From assembly GCF_004327285.1 (NCBI RefSeq), contig NZ_QJUI01000006.1, forward strand, positions 1 through 64,000: 64,000 bases of DNA, given 5' to 3'. The notes beneath the pieces are model-generated. The model was not told where the DNA came from and did no database searches. It worked only from the letters and a program-made list of their open reading frames with translations. Positions 16,550 to 26,003 of the stretch are shown here, in pieces (the first letter of the stretch is position 1; each line of letters begins with the position of its first letter). The translations under genes and the position numbers were made by a program. The DNA is from Phytopseudomonas daroniae (GTDB lineage: Bacteria > Pseudomonadota > Gammaproteobacteria > Pseudomonadales > Pseudomonadaceae).

Positions 16550-17605
16550 ATGTTCAAGCACTTGCGTCCATGCATCCGGGCCGCCATCGGCCTGTCCATT
16601 CTGGCCGGCGCCAGCACCTCGGCCCTGGCCGATTCTTCCAGCCTGACGGTGATTTCCTTCGGCGGTGCCACCAAGGTCGCGCAGACCGCCGCCTACTTCA
16701 AACCCTTCGAGCAGAGCGGTGCCGCCAAGGTGATCGCTGGCGAATACAACGGCGAATTGTCCAGGGTGAAAGCCATGGTCGATGTCGGCCAGGTCACCTG
16801 GGACGTGGTCGAAGTGGAAAGCCCGGAGTTGCAGCGCGGCTGCGAGGAGGGCCTGTTCGAGCGCCTCGACCCGGCCATTCTCGGCGATACCGCCAACTTC
16901 ATTCCCGGCACGGTCAGCGAATGCGGCGTGGCCAGCTACGTCTGGTCGATGGTGCTGGCCTATAACGGCGACAAGCTGAAAACCGCCCCGAAATCCTGGC
17001 AGGACTTCTGGGATCTCAAGCAATTTCCCGGCAAGCGTGGCCTGCGCAAGGGTGCCAAATACACCCTGGAAGCCGCCCTGCTGGCCGATGGCGTGAGCCG
17101 CGAAGAGCTGTACAAGGTGCTGGCCACACCTGAAGGCGTCAACCGCGCCTTCAAGAAACTCGACGAGATCAAACCGTCCATTCAATGGTGGGAGGCCGGT
17201 GCCCAGCCGCCGCAGTGGCTGCTGGCCGGAGACGTCGCCATGTCCGCGGCCTACAACGGCCGTGTCGGTGTCGCACAGAAAGAAGGCGCCAACCTGGCCA
17301 TCGTCTGGAACGGCAGCCTGTACGACCCGGATCACTGGGCCATCGTAAGCGGCAGCCCGAACAAGGCCGTGGCCGAGCAGTTCATCAAGTTCGCCAGCCA
17401 GGCGGATACCCAGAAGGTGTTCTCCAGCCAGATCCCTTATGGCCCGGTACACAAGCAGGCCCTGGCCGAGCTGCCGGCAGAGGTTCGGGCGCAACTGCCG
17501 ACCGCCGAAGCCAACATGGCCGGCGCACAACTGGTGAACGCCGAGTTCTGGATCGACCACGGCGAAGAACTGGAAGAGCGCTTCAACGCCTGGGCTGCGC
17601 GCTGA
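16550..17605 (+). CDS. PotD-like ABC transporter substrate-binding protein
   Basis: 351 residues. A Sec signal peptide (MFKHLRPCIRAAIGL, cleaved near ALA-DSSS at about residue 26) precedes a family-1 extracellular solute-binding fold with SFGGATKVAQTAAYFKPFE and a WEAGAQPPQWLLAGDVAMSAAYNGR segment typical of spermidine/putrescine-type receptors. It binds a cationic or amine-containing ligand in the periplasm (inferred). GAGGGAG lies seven bases before the ATG. No permease or ATPase of the Pot type is next to it; the neighbouring ABC genes belong to the polar amino-acid family and have their own binding protein. A strong terminator follows. Confidence 0.88.
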   Translation: MFKHLRPCIRAAIGLSILAGASTSALADSSSLTVISFGGATKVAQTAAYFKPFEQSGAAKVIAGEYNGELSRVKAMVDVGQVTWDVVEVESPELQRGCEEGLFERLDPAILGDTANFIPGTVSECGVASYVWSMVLAYNGDKLKTAPKSWQDFWDLKQFPGKRGLRKGAKYTLEAALLADGVSREELYKVLATPEGVNRAFKKLDEIKPSIQWWEAGAQPPQWLLAGDVAMSAAYNGRVGVAQKEGANLAIVWNGSLYDPDHWAIVSGSPNKAVAEQFIKFASQADTQKVFSSQIPYGPVHKQALAELPAEVRAQLPTAEANMAGAQLVNAEFWIDHGEELEERFNAWAAR

Positions 17606-17619
17606 TCGGCTAGCAGCAG

Positions 17620-17655
17620 AAACGAAGACGCGGGCCTAGGCCCGCGTCTTCGTTT
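17620..17655. terminator. Perfect 17-bp stem terminator
   Basis: AAACGAAGACGCGGGCC and its exact complement are separated by TA, starting 15 bases after the binding-protein stop. The stem ends in TCGTTT on the plus strand; the mirror-image base composition allows it to act on both strands. Confidence 0.8.
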
Positions 17656-17789
17656 ACGGCACTCGCTCAACCATCGAGAAAGCCGTCGTCCTTCATCTTC
17701 TTCTCCGAGCTGTACTCGCACGTCATTCATAAGTGATGAGTTGAAGCATGATCCACTTCAAACGAGTCTGACGAAACGCGCCACAGATC

Positions 17790-18623
17790 TTAAGGCAGCG
17801 GTTCGAACTTGAGCTCGCTCAGGCTCTGTACCTTGTCTTCACGTACCATCTTGTACTCGGTGTTCGGGCCGATCCAGCGCTCCCAGATGGCGTCGATTTC
17901 ACCTGCCTCCTCCATCGCGTAGAGGGTCTCGTTGACCTTGGCGAGGAAGGCCGGTTCGCCCTTGCGCATACCTGCGCCGACGGGTTCCAGGGCCATGGGC
18001 TCCTTGGCGATGGCCAGCTCGATGCCGCTTTGCTTGGCCTGCCCGACCAGCTTGATGGCGGTCATGGTGTTAGTGACCAGGCCGATCACCTTGTTCTGCT
18101 GCAAGGCCATGTAGGCCGAACCGGTGTCCTGGAAAGTCACGGGCGTGGCATCAGCCAGTCGAATGGATTGCTCGGAGGTGGAGCCCTTGGTCGAGCTGAT
18201 GCGCTTGCCCTTGAAGAAGTCCTTGGGCTGATCGGCATTGGCGGCGCGCACCACCAGGGTTTCCTTGGCGATGTAGTACGGGTCGCTGAACTGGATCTGG
18301 TCGGCGCGGCTCTTGGTGTAGGCCAGATTGGCGAAAATCACATCGACGCGGCCCATCTTCACTTCCGGAATACGTGCCTCGACGGACAGTGGCTTGAGTT
18401 CCAGTTCCACGTCCAGGTGCTTGGCCAGTGCCTTGCACAGATCCACGTCCATGCCCACCAGTTCGCGGGTTTTCGGATCCGGCGCCGAGAACGGTGGCAC
18501 GTCGGCGTAGACGCCGCAGCTCAGACTCTTCTTGCTCATCACATCACTCAGCTGATCGGCCTGGGCCAGCGAAATCGCCAGCGGGGACAGCGCGAACACA
18601 GCCAACAAACGCTTCAAGCTCAT
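17790..18623 (-). CDS. Amino-acid ABC transporter substrate-binding protein (family 3)
   Basis: 277 residues. The signal peptide MSLKRLLAVFALSPLAISLAQA is followed by a family-3 solute-binding fold with SCGVYADVPPFSAPD, GMDVDLCKALAKHL, RVDVIFANLAYTKSRADQIQFSDPY and a C-terminal IDAIWERWIG. It captures an amino acid in the periplasm for the ABC transporter encoded upstream. The ATG at 18623 has GGAG eight bases upstream. It is the last gene of a four-gene minus-strand operon. The preceding 130 bases (17656-17789) carry nothing recognisable. Confidence 0.92.
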   Translation of the reverse strand: MSLKRLLAVFALSPLAISLAQADQLSDVMSKKSLSCGVYADVPPFSAPDPKTRELVGMDVDLCKALAKHLDVELELKPLSVEARIPEVKMGRVDVIFANLAYTKSRADQIQFSDPYYIAKETLVVRAANADQPKDFFKGKRISSTKGSTSEQSIRLADATPVTFQDTGSAYMALQQNKVIGLVTNTMTAIKLVGQAKQSGIELAIAKEPMALEPVGAGMRKGEPAFLAKVNETLYAMEEAGEIDAIWERWIGPNTEYKMVREDKVQSLSELKFEPLP

Positions 18624-18669
18624 GGGATTACTCCTGGACTCGTGATTGAATCGGTGGTGACTTGCGGCC

Positions 18670-19407
18670 TCAGTGGCTGCGCAGGTCGGAAATGAAGCGC
18701 TGAGCACGCGGGTGTTCAGGCTGTTGGAAAAACGCCTCGGGTTTGGACTTTTCCAGGATCTGGCCGGCGTCCATGAACCAGATGGTGTCGGCCACTTCCC
18801 GGGCAAAGTTCATCTCGTGGGTCACGCACATCATGGTCATCCCCTCCTTCGCCAGGCCCTTCATGACGCTGAGCACCTCGCCAACCATTTCCGGATCAAG
18901 GGCGCTGGTGGGCTCGTCGAACAGCATCACCGGTGGCTCCATTGCCAGGGCACGGGCAATCGCCACACGCTGCTGCTGACCGCCCGAGAGCTGGGCCGGA
19001 TAAGCACCAGCCTTGTGCGAGAGACCTACGCGGTCGAGCAACTGCATGGCCCGCGTCTTGGCTTCGGAGGCCTTGAGGCCCCGTACTTTGGTCGGGGTAA
19101 GAATGATGTTGTCCAGTGCCGACAGGTGCGGGAACAGGTTGAAGCTCTGGAACACGAACCCTACCCGGCTGCGCAGACGGTTGACGTTGGCATCGGTACC
19201 ATTGACGTCGTGGCCGTCGAACAGGATCTGGCCTTGCTGGATGTTCTCCAGGCGATTGACCGTACGGATCAGGGTCGACTTGCCGGAGCCTGAAGGCCCG
19301 CACAGCACCACCACTTCGCCGCGCTTCACGTCGGCACTGATATTGGTCAGCGCCTGGTACTCGCCGTACCACTTGTTGACCTGGGAAAACATGATCATCG
19401 GATGCAT
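18670..19407 (-). CDS. Amino-acid ABC transporter ATP-binding protein
   Basis: 245 residues of the GlnQ/GltL class. Walker A is GPSGSGKST (about 38-46), Q-loop [10 protein letters not shown], signature [15 protein letters not shown] (about 138), Walker [13 protein letters not shown], and the switch His is in VTHEM. It energises import by the two permeases immediately upstream and the binding protein downstream. A second ATG three codons in ([10 protein letters not shown]) is also possible. The gene is 10 bases after the second permease. Confidence 0.95.
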   Translation of the reverse strand: MHPMIMFSQVNKWYGEYQALTNISADVKRGEVVVLCGPSGSGKSTLIRTVNRLENIQQGQILFDGHDVNGTDANVNRLRSRVGFVFQSFNLFPHLSALDNIILTPTKVRGLKASEAKTRAMQLLDRVGLSHKAGAYPAQLSGGQQQRVAIARALAMEPPVMLFDEPTSALDPEMVGEVLSVMKGLAKEGMTMMCVTHEMNFAREVADTIWFMDAGQILEKSKPEAFFQQPEHPRAQRFISDLRSH

Positions 19408-19417
19408 GGGCGCGCCC

Positions 19418-20161
19418 TCAATTATCGGTAGTCAGTACGGGGCTCTTGCTCGCCACGGCCGCCGAGGTGCCCAGACGCTTGCGGGCGATACGGCGCTCGA
19501 CTGCGTTGGCCACTCGGGTCAGGCCGTAGCACAGCACGTAGTAGGTGATCGCCAGGATGAAGAACACCTGGAACGGCTTGGTCAGCAGCTGGTTATTGAC
19601 CTGGTTGGCGGCAAAGGTGACTTCCTGGACGTTGATCACGTAGCCCAGGGAGGTCTCCTTGATGATCGAGATGAACTGGCTGATCAGGCTCGGCAGCGAG
19701 TTGTACAGCGCCTGCGGCAGGATTACCCACGCCGTGGTGCGCATATAACCCAGGCCCAGAGCCCGCGAGGCCTCGTACTGCCCCGGCGGCAACGCCTGGA
19801 TGCCACCACGCACGATCTCGCACAGATAGGCGCTCTGGTACAGCACCAGGGTGCAGAGCATGGTGGTGAAACCGGTGATGTTGTGACCGATGATCAGCGG
19901 CACCAGGAAGTAGGTCCAGAAGATCACCATCAGCAGCGGAATGCCGCGCATCACGTAGACCCAGACCGTGGCCGGGTAGCGCAGCCAGCGCCACGGCGAC
20001 ACCCGCGCCAGGGCCATCAGCACCCCCAGCGGAAAAGCCAGAATCAATGCCAGCGCAGCGAGAATCAGCGTGGTGGCGAGGCCGCCCAGGGCGCCATGGG
20101 GGTACTGGCCGACCAGGAACAACGTCCAGTTATCACGCAGGATCGTGAAGATATCGAACAT
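19418..20161 (-). CDS. Polar amino-acid ABC transporter permease
   Basis: 247 residues of the HisMQ/GltJK permease family, with five predicted membrane helices and the EAA loop [23 protein letters not shown], shortened here: EASRALGLG then ILPQAL. It pairs with the upstream permease to form the translocation channel. An N-terminal segment [19 protein letters not shown] is typical. The gene starts seven bases after the first permease gene. Confidence 0.93.
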   Translation of the reverse strand: MFDIFTILRDNWTLFLVGQYPHGALGGLATTLILAALALILAFPLGVLMALARVSPWRWLRYPATVWVYVMRGIPLLMVIFWTYFLVPLIIGHNITGFTTMLCTLVLYQSAYLCEIVRGGIQALPPGQYEASRALGLGYMRTTAWVILPQALYNSLPSLISQFISIIKETSLGYVINVQEVTFAANQVNNQLLTKPFQVFFILAITYYVLCYGLTRVANAVERRIARKRLGTSAAVASKSPVLTTDN

Positions 20162-20167
20162 CGCCGC

Positions 20168-20869
20168 TTACCTCGCCATCGCTTTGTTGAAATGACGAGC
20201 CAGCAAGGCGCCGAGCCCCATGAGTGCCAGGGAGAACCCCAGGTACACCAGGGTCGCGACCAGGTAGGCCTCGAAGGTACGGAAGGTGTAGTTCTCCACT
20301 TCCCGCGTGGCGTAAGTCAGCTCCACCACGCCAATGGCCATGACCAGGCTGGTGTTCTTGAACAACAGCACCGTGTGGTTGATCAGCGATGGCAGGCTGT
20401 TACGGATGCCTTGCGGCAGGATCACATAGCGCATCGAGCGGATATAGCCCAGGCCCATGGCCCGCGCGGCCTCGGTCTGCCCCGTGGGAATGGCCCGCAG
20501 GCCGCCACGGATGTCTTCGCTGAAATAGGCGGCCTGGCACAGGCCCAGGGCGATCAGCGAGAAGATGAATTCGGTGCTGTAGTTGGCCAGCCAGATCTGC
20601 GTGGATTCCGACAGCAGAGTCGGGATGCCGAAGTACCACAGCATCAGTTGCACCAGGGTAGGCACGTTGCGGTGGTAGGACACATAGGCTGCCACCGCGC
20701 CTTCGGCATAGCGGTTGCCGGTCAGGCGAATCGACACCAGCACCAGGGCCAGCGCCATGGCCAGACACCAGGCGAAGAAGGCCAGCTGCAGCGTCATGCC
20801 GATGCCCTTCAGGATCAGCTCGGCGTACTCGCCCTGCAGGATCGCGGAAAGATCGAAATCAGTCGTCAT
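20168..20869 (-). CDS. Polar amino-acid ABC transporter permease
   Basis: 233 residues of the same HisMQ/GltJK family. Its EAA loop is EAARAMGLGYIRSMRYVILP, and it has five membrane helices. It is the promoter-proximal gene of the transporter operon; the 114 bases upstream (20870-20983) separate it from a same-strand SDR gene and contain a short inverted repeat (GCCAGTCTGGGCTGGC). It could be co-transcribed with the SDR. Confidence 0.93.
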   Translation of the reverse strand: MTTDFDLSAILQGEYAELILKGIGMTLQLAFFAWCLAMALALVLVSIRLTGNRYAEGAVAAYVSYHRNVPTLVQLMLWYFGIPTLLSESTQIWLANYSTEFIFSLIALGLCQAAYFSEDIRGGLRAIPTGQTEAARAMGLGYIRSMRYVILPQGIRNSLPSLINHTVLLFKNTSLVMAIGVVELTYATREVENYTFRTFEAYLVATLVYLGFSLALMGLGALLARHFNKAMAR

Positions 20870-20983
20870 GGTCAGGTTCCAGTGACTTCAGCTTGGGGCA
20901 GGAGCAAGGCGCCAGTCTGGGCTGGCGCGAGTGAAGCAGGCGGCTTGGGCCGCTCTAGGGATAGAGCCTGACGAACTACAGCT

Positions 20984-21730
20984 TCAGATTTCTCCAGGGC
21001 GAGCGGTGGAAAGCCCACCGGGAACCTGCAGGGTCGGGGTGATTTCCATATGGCCGATGTTCACCGCCACCGGTGCTGCGATGGCGAAGGCGATGGCATC
21101 GGCGATGTCCTTCGCCTCAGGCAATTCGAAACCTTCCAGGAAACGCTTGCGCACTTCTTCGGAGTCGCCGTGCACATGGGCGAAGATGTCGGTAGCCACA
21201 CGCCCCGGACAGATCTCGGTGACCCGCACGCGCTTGCCGAAGGCATCCACCCGCAGCTGTTTGGAGAGCATGCTCACTGCGGCCTTGGTCGCGTGATAAG
21301 TCGCGTTGCCGCCGAAGTTGTAGGCGGCGGCGATGGAGCTGATGTTGACGATGTGCCCACGGTCGCGCTCGACCATGCCCGGCAAGGCCAGGCGAGCGAT
21401 CTGCAGCACCGCCCGCAGGTTGACGTCGACCAGCAGGTCGATGCCTTCGGCGTCGGCCTTGAGCAGCGAGCCGGGACGGTCGACCCCAGCATTGTTGATC
21501 ACCACATCGAAGACATTGCTACGGAACAACTCGGTCAGCCCGGCCAGGTCGGTGACGTCGATGGCGTGAGCGATGCATCCGGTGCGCTCGGCCAACTCGG
21601 CCAGCTTGTCGGCGCTACGGGCCAGGGCATGAACCTGCAGCCCCTCGGCACACAGACGCTCGACGACGGCAGCGCCGATCCCGGAGGAAGCGCCGGTGAC
21701 CAGCGCGGTTTGGTAGTCGGAAAATGGCAT
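20984..21730 (-). CDS. Short-chain dehydrogenase/reductase
   Basis: 248 residues, classical SDR. It has TGASSGIG (cofactor binding, about 12-19), NNAG (about 81), the catalytic Ser in ISSIAA, and YHATK (Tyr and Lys of the active site, about 147-151). The Asp in AIDVTD suggests NAD(P) handling as in oxidoreductases acting on 3-hydroxy acids or amino-acid derivatives; the YdfG-like subgroup acts on 3-hydroxy amino acids, but the substrate here is not proven. A Nac-type box lies 112 bases upstream, linking it to the lactam/5-oxoproline-type gene set. Confidence 0.9.
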   Translation of the reverse strand: MPFSDYQTALVTGASSGIGAAVVERLCAEGLQVHALARSADKLAELAERTGCIAHAIDVTDLAGLTELFRSNVFDVVINNAGVDRPGSLLKADAEGIDLLVDVNLRAVLQIARLALPGMVERDRGHIVNISSIAAAYNFGGNATYHATKAAVSMLSKQLRVDAFGKRVRVTEICPGRVATDIFAHVHGDSEEVRKRFLEGFELPEAKDIADAIAFAIAAPVAVNIGHMEITPTLQVPGGLSTARPGEI

Positions 21731-21841
21731 GACGTGTTCCTCTGATTCCTCTGCGATCGCCGGCCATGAGGGGGCGATTGCCTTTCACTGGACTGTAACC
21801 ACTGCCGTTCGGGTCGACCAAGACGCAATGATTGTGTGGCA

Positions 21842-21856
21842 ATAAGCTGCGCTTAT
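21842..21856. promoter_or_regulatory. Nac-type box (ATA-N9-TAT) upstream of the SDR
   Basis: ATAAGCTGCGCTTAT is a perfect dyad matching the ATA-N9-TAT pattern recognised by Nac. It overlaps the pxpA stop and lies 112 bases upstream of the SDR start. Confidence 0.6.
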
Positions 21857-22626
21857 GACCCAGCCAGCAGCTGTGTAATCGGGGTGATCAGCCCGCCCTG
21901 GCGCTCGATGCTGGCGCGGATGCTGCGGGCGAAGTCGACGGCGCCCGGCGTGTCGCCGTGCAGCAGGATCGAGCGCGCATTCACCGCCACGCGCTTGCCG
22001 GTGATGGTGGTCACCGTGCCGTCCTCGAGCAGTTGGGCGATGCGCGCCATCACCTGCCCGTGATCGCTGACTACCGCGCCGGGCGTACCGCGCGGCACCA
22101 GCAGGCAATCGTCGTCGTAGGCACGGTCGGCGAGGAAGGTGGTGGCCACGCGCAGGCCGCATTTGTCCGCCGCACGCTCGATGGCCTGGCTGCTCGACGA
22201 GCTGATGATGATGCCCGGGTCGAAGCTGGCCACCGCCCGCACCAGCGGCCCGGCCAGTTCGGCATCGGCCGCGGCCATATTGCCCAGGGCGCCATGGAAG
22301 CTCATATGGCTGACCCGGTGACCGGCTGCCCTGGCGATGCCACTGAGGGCGCCAAGCTGGTAGATCACCATGCAGCACAGCTCCTTGAGCTCGATATTCA
22401 TCCGCCGCCGGCCGAAGCCCTGCAGGTCGGGGAAGCCGACATGGGCGCCGAGGTCGATGCCCAGGGCCTTGGCCCGGCGCACCGTGGCATCCATGATCAG
22501 CGGGTCGCCGGCATGGAAACCACAGGCCACGTTGGCCGAGGAAATCAGCGCCATCAGCGCTTCGTCCTCACCCATTTTCCAGGGGCCGAAGCCCTCGCCC
22601 AGGTCGGCGTTCAGGTCGATCTTCAC
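21853..22626 (-). CDS. pxpA: 5-oxoprolinase subunit A (LamB/YcsF family)
   Basis: 257 residues matching LamB/YcsF: it opens MKIDLNADLGEGFGPWKMGED and has SANVACGFHAGDP and GAHVGFPDLQGFGRR. In PxpABC this subunit carries the ring-opening function on 5-oxoproline, with PxpB and PxpC handling ATP-dependent activation. Here the subunits are encoded with a biotin carboxylase and carriers, so the true substrate may be another lactam or amide. The start overlaps the carrier-like gene by four bases. It is the last gene of the operon. Confidence 0.92.
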   Translation of the reverse strand: MKIDLNADLGEGFGPWKMGEDEALMALISSANVACGFHAGDPLIMDATVRRAKALGIDLGAHVGFPDLQGFGRRRMNIELKELCCMVIYQLGALSGIARAAGHRVSHMSFHGALGNMAAADAELAGPLVRAVASFDPGIIISSSSSQAIERAADKCGLRVATTFLADRAYDDDCLLVPRGTPGAVVSDHGQVMARIAQLLEDGTVTTITGKRVAVNARSILLHGDTPGAVDFARSIRASIERQGGLITPITQLLAGS

Positions 22627-23039
22627 GATGCCAGCTCCTCGAGTTCGATCAATGTCTGGCCATAGCCAACGGTTTGGCCATCCGCCACCGATACCTGCCG
22701 CACGCGCCCTGCCACCGCGGCGCGCACCGGCAGAAACAGTGCGCCGACCCGCAGTACGCCAACCAGTTGACCCAGGCTGATCACGTCACCGCCTTGCACG
22801 TAGGCCGCCGTTTCGTCCGGGTGGGTGGCGAAGAACACACCAGGGCCGCTGGCCTTCACCGCACATGCGAGACGTTCTCTGCCGCGCGCAGGCGTTACGC
22901 TGGCCGATAGCGAAGCGCTCGGACTGATTCGCGCCGTACGCCGCAGCAGTACGCTCTCGTCGCCCCGTTTCAACTCGATGGCGGTCAACCCGGCCTCGCC
23001 AAGCCAGATCGCCAACTGGCGAATCTCGTCAATCTTCAT
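22623..23039 (-). CDS. Biotin-carrier-like (BCCP fold) protein without the biotinylation Lys
   Basis: 138 residues. It is organised like AccB, with an N-terminal helix (IRQLAIWLGEAGLTAIELKRG) and a C-terminal biotinyl/lipoyl fold (GDVISLGQLVGVLRVGALFLPV, AAVAGRVRQVSVADGQTV). At the place of the invariant AMKM it reads VGAL, so the lysine that accepts biotin is missing. It therefore cannot be a normal carrier; it may be structural, regulatory or a decoy for the genuine AccB encoded at 26.3-26.7 kb. GAGGAA lies seven bases before ATG 23039. It is coupled to pxpA by a four-base overlap. Confidence 0.85.
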   Translation of the reverse strand: MKIDEIRQLAIWLGEAGLTAIELKRGDESVLLRRTARISPSASLSASVTPARGRERLACAVKASGPGVFFATHPDETAAYVQGGDVISLGQLVGVLRVGALFLPVRAAVAGRVRQVSVADGQTVGYGQTLIELEELAS

Positions 23040-23050
23040 CAGGGGTTTCC

Positions 23051-24007
23051 TCAACTGCGCAGCGCCAGCTGCTGGCGGGTGCGTTCGATAAATGCCTGGT
23101 TGGCCTCGAGCGCATCCAGGGCCTGGTCATAACTGCAGGCGACGAAGCGCACCTTGCTGCCGATAGCGGCCTGGCCCAGCCGCCAGATATCCGCCTCGAT
23201 CACCGTGGCGAACTTCGGATAGCCACCGCTGGGTTGCGCATCGCGCATCTGCACGATGGGCTGGCCGCCGTGGGGCACCTGGATCACGCCCGGCACGATG
23301 CCGTGGGAGCGGATTTCCAACGGCCGCTCCGGCAACAGCGGCGTGCCCTCCAGGCGATAGCCGTAGCGGTTGCTCTGCGGGGTGATCTTCCACTCGCCGG
23401 CGAAGAACGCATCCCGCGCCTGGGCGCTGAAACACTCGAACTCCGCCGCCGGCAGCACCCGTATCGCCGGGCGGCCTTCCACCGTCAGCGGCAGGGCGGC
23501 GAACACCGACTCGACGCCGAAGTCGGCGGGCTGGTCGAGACCGGGACGCGCTGCGGAAATGCGGTCGCCGCGCTCCAGAGCGCGGCCCTGCCAGCCGCCG
23601 AACTCGCCGCGCAACTGGGTACTGCGCGAACCCAGCACCTCGGGAACGTCGACGCCGCCGGCCAGGCACAGGTAGACACGGCTGCCCGAAGTCGGATACG
23701 TCAGCGTCAGCACCTGGCCCTTGCGCCCGTGGGCCACCCAGTTGGGCGGCAGGCGCTGGCCATCGAGGCGCGCGGCGCAGGCGGCGCCGCTGACGGCGAA
23801 GGTGCAGTCCTCGACGAAGCGTGCCTCGAAGGGGAACAGCGGAATCTCGATGGCCGCCGCATTGAGGTCGTTGCCCAGCAGCAGGTTGCCGAGCTGCAGG
23901 GACAGCGCGTCCATCGCCCCGGAGGTGCCGACGCCGTAACCCAGGCTGCCGTGGCGACCGAGATCCTGCACGGTGGCCAGCGCCGTGGCGCTGATGATTT
24001 CGATCAT
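23051..24007 (-). CDS. pxpC: 5-oxoprolinase subunit C / biotin-dependent carboxyltransferase family (KipA)
   Basis: 318 residues of the KipA/AHS2 family, which also forms half of the carboxyltransferase domain of urea carboxylase. Typical segments are ATVQDLGRHGSLGYGVGTSGAMD, the GNDLNAAAIEI region and a C-terminal VPHGGQPIVQMRDAQPSGGYPK. With PxpB it couples ATP to activation of a lactam or amide. The start ATG (24007) overlaps the pxpB stop by four bases, so their stoichiometry is probably coupled. Confidence 0.92.
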   Translation of the reverse strand: MIEIISATALATVQDLGRHGSLGYGVGTSGAMDALSLQLGNLLLGNDLNAAAIEIPLFPFEARFVEDCTFAVSGAACAARLDGQRLPPNWVAHGRKGQVLTLTYPTSGSRVYLCLAGGVDVPEVLGSRSTQLRGEFGGWQGRALERGDRISAARPGLDQPADFGVESVFAALPLTVEGRPAIRVLPAAEFECFSAQARDAFFAGEWKITPQSNRYGYRLEGTPLLPERPLEIRSHGIVPGVIQVPHGGQPIVQMRDAQPSGGYPKFATVIEADIWRLGQAAIGSKVRFVACSYDQALDALEANQAFIERTRQQLALRS

Positions 24008-24654
24008 CGGATGATCCTCTCGATACGCAGACGCAGTCGATCGCCCGGCTGCAGGATCGCCGGCGGATTTCGTTGGGAGTCGAAGAACACCATCGAGGTA
24101 CGGCCGATGGTGTTCCAGCCGCTGGGGCCGGCCGACGCGGAGATGCCGGTCTGCACGCCACCGATGGACACCGCGCCGGCGCCGATGCTGAGCACCGGCA
24201 CCTGGCGCCGTGGCGTGGCCAGGCGCGGATCCATGCCGCCGAGGTAGCAGTAGCCCGGATGGCTGCCCAGGGCGTAGACCGGGTACAGCGGTTCGCAATG
24301 CAGGTTGGCGATGGTCTCGATATCCAGGCCGGTATGGGCGATGACATCGGCCATGTGCGGGCCGTCTTCGCCGCCGTAGACCACCGGCAGCTCGACGATG
24401 CGTCCCTCGATCGGCAACGGCTGACACTGCTCCCAACCTTCGAGCAGTTGCGTGCTCAGCCCAGCGATATCGCGCGGCGGCGTCTTGAAGGTCAGCATCA
24501 GGTTATTCATCCCCGGCACCGCCTCATGTACCGCCGGCCACTGCTGCGCCAGCCGGGCCAGGGCCCAGATGCGTTGCTGGGTGACCAGTTGCAGGTCACC
24601 GGGCGCTTCGAACAGCAGGGCCGTGGTGCCCAGCAGACTGATATGCGCGGTCAT
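24004..24654 (-). CDS. pxpB: 5-oxoprolinase subunit B / allophanate hydrolase subunit 1 family (KipI)
   Basis: 216 residues of the KipI/AHS1 family. Visible signatures are [51 protein letters not shown], then [22 protein letters not shown]. It is the partner of the KipA-type subunit encoded next, and in 5-oxoprolinase both support ATP-dependent lactam opening. Four-base overlaps with the biotin carboxylase gene upstream and pxpC downstream place it inside a tightly coupled operon. Confidence 0.92.
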   Translation of the reverse strand: MTAHISLLGTTALLFEAPGDLQLVTQQRIWALARLAQQWPAVHEAVPGMNNLMLTFKTPPRDIAGLSTQLLEGWEQCQPLPIEGRIVELPVVYGGEDGPHMADVIAHTGLDIETIANLHCEPLYPVYALGSHPGYCYLGGMDPRLATPRRQVPVLSIGAGAVSIGGVQTGISASAGPSGWNTIGRTSMVFFDSQRNPPAILQPGDRLRLRIERIIR

Positions 24655-26003
24655 GACGAAGCCCTCTGCTGCAACCAGCGTTCGAGATGGTGAATGTCCA
24701 CCGCGCCGGCGCAGAACGCCGGATCCTGGAGAATCTCGCGGTGCAATGCGAGGTTGCTGGCGATGCCGCCGATGGCCATCTCGCTCAGGGCCAGGCGCAT
24801 GCGCGCCAGCGCTTCGTCGCGAGTCGCGCCCTGGGTGATGACCTTGGCGATCATCGAGTCGTAGTACGGCGGCACCCGATAGCCCTGGCTGACGTGGGAG
24901 TCGACGCGCACGCCAATGCCACCGGGCAATTGCCACTCGCTGACCAGGCCCGGCGTGGGCATGAAGGTCTGCGGGTCTTCCGCGTTGATGCGGCATTCCA
25001 GCGAATGGCCGAGCGTGCGAATGTCCGCTTGGGTCAGACTCAAGCGCTCGCCCAAGGCCATGCGAATCTGCTGCTGGACGATGTCGATGCCGGTGGTCAC
25101 TTCCGTCACCGGGTGCTCGACCTGCAGCCGTGTGTTCATCTCGATGAAGTAGAAAGCGTCGTTCTCGAACAGAAACTCGAAGGTGCCGACCCCGCGATAG
25201 CCGATCTGCCGGCAGGCCTCGGCGCAACGTTCGCCGACCTGGGCGATCAGTGCCGGGTCGATACCGGGGGCGGGCGCTTCCTCCAGCACCTTCTGGTGCC
25301 GGCGCTGCATCGAGCAGTCCCGCGAACCCAGCCACAGCGCATTGCCATAAGCATCGCAGAGCACCTGGATTTCCACATGGCGCGGCTTGCCGAGGAACTT
25401 CTCGATATACAGCTCGGGGTTGCCGAACGCCCGCCGTGCTTCCTCGCCCGTTACCGCGATGGCATCGAGCAACTGCGAGGCCTCCTGCACCACACGCATG
25501 CCGCGACCGCCACCGCCGCCGGCGGCCTTGACGATCACCGGGTAGCCGATTTCCTCGGCAATCGCCAAGATCGCCGATGGCTCGGCCGGCAGAGCGGAGT
25601 CCGGCCCCGGCACGCAGGGCACCCCGGCCAGGCGCATGGCGCGCTTGGCCGCGACCTTGTCGCCCATGGTGCGAATGCATTCGGCGCTGGGGCCGATAAA
25701 GGTCATCCCGGCATGCTCGATACGCTCGGCAAAGGCCGCGTTCTCGGAGAGAAAGCCATAGCCGGGATGAATGGCCTGGGCTCCGCTCACCCGCGCGGCA
25801 TCCAGCAGGGCCAGCTGATTCAGGTAGCTCTGCCCGGGCGCCGCCGGGCCGATGCACAGCGCGTCATCGGCCAGCTGCACATAACGAGCATCGCGATCGG
25901 CCTCGGAATAGACCGCAACGGTCTTCAGCCCCAGGCCCTTGCAGGCGCGCTGGATACGCAGGGCGATCTCGCCACGGTTGGCGATCAATACCTTGTCAAA
26001 CAT
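24651..26003 (-). CDS. Biotin carboxylase (AccC family)
   Basis: 450 residues. ATP-grasp biotin carboxylase that carboxylates carrier-bound biotin with bicarbonate. Visible are [31 protein letters not shown], the glycine-rich ATP loop [22 protein letters not shown], and [16 protein letters not shown]. It is an AccC paralogue dedicated to this cluster, not the housekeeping accBC pair. The ATG at 26003 has GGAG seven bases upstream. Its 5' leader and first eleven codons have been tandemly duplicated, producing two overlapping mini-ORFs ahead of it. The next gene (pxpB) overlaps by four bases. Confidence 0.93.
   Translation of the reverse strand: MFDKVLIANRGEIALRIQRACKGLGLKTVAVYSEADRDARYVQLADDALCIGPAAPGQSYLNQLALLDAARVSGAQAIHPGYGFLSENAAFAERIEHAGMTFIGPSAECIRTMGDKVAAKRAMRLAGVPCVPGPDSALPAEPSAILAIAEEIGYPVIVKAAGGGGGRGMRVVQEASQLLDAIAVTGEEARRAFGNPELYIEKFLGKPRHVEIQVLCDAYGNALWLGSRDCSMQRRHQKVLEEAPAPGIDPALIAQVGERCAEACRQIGYRGVGTFEFLFENDAFYFIEMNTRLQVEHPVTEVTTGIDIVQQQIRMALGERLSLTQADIRTLGHSLECRINAEDPQTFMPTPGLVSEWQLPGGIGVRVDSHVSQGYRVPPYYDSMIAKVITQGATRDEALARMRLALSEMAIGGIASNLALHREILQDPAFCAGAVDIHHLERWLQQRASS

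Noticed and set aside
17660-17730. Short minus-strand reading frame ending DDGFLDG
   Set aside because: Only ~18 codons, no start signals or homologue that I recognise; too little to call a gene remnant.
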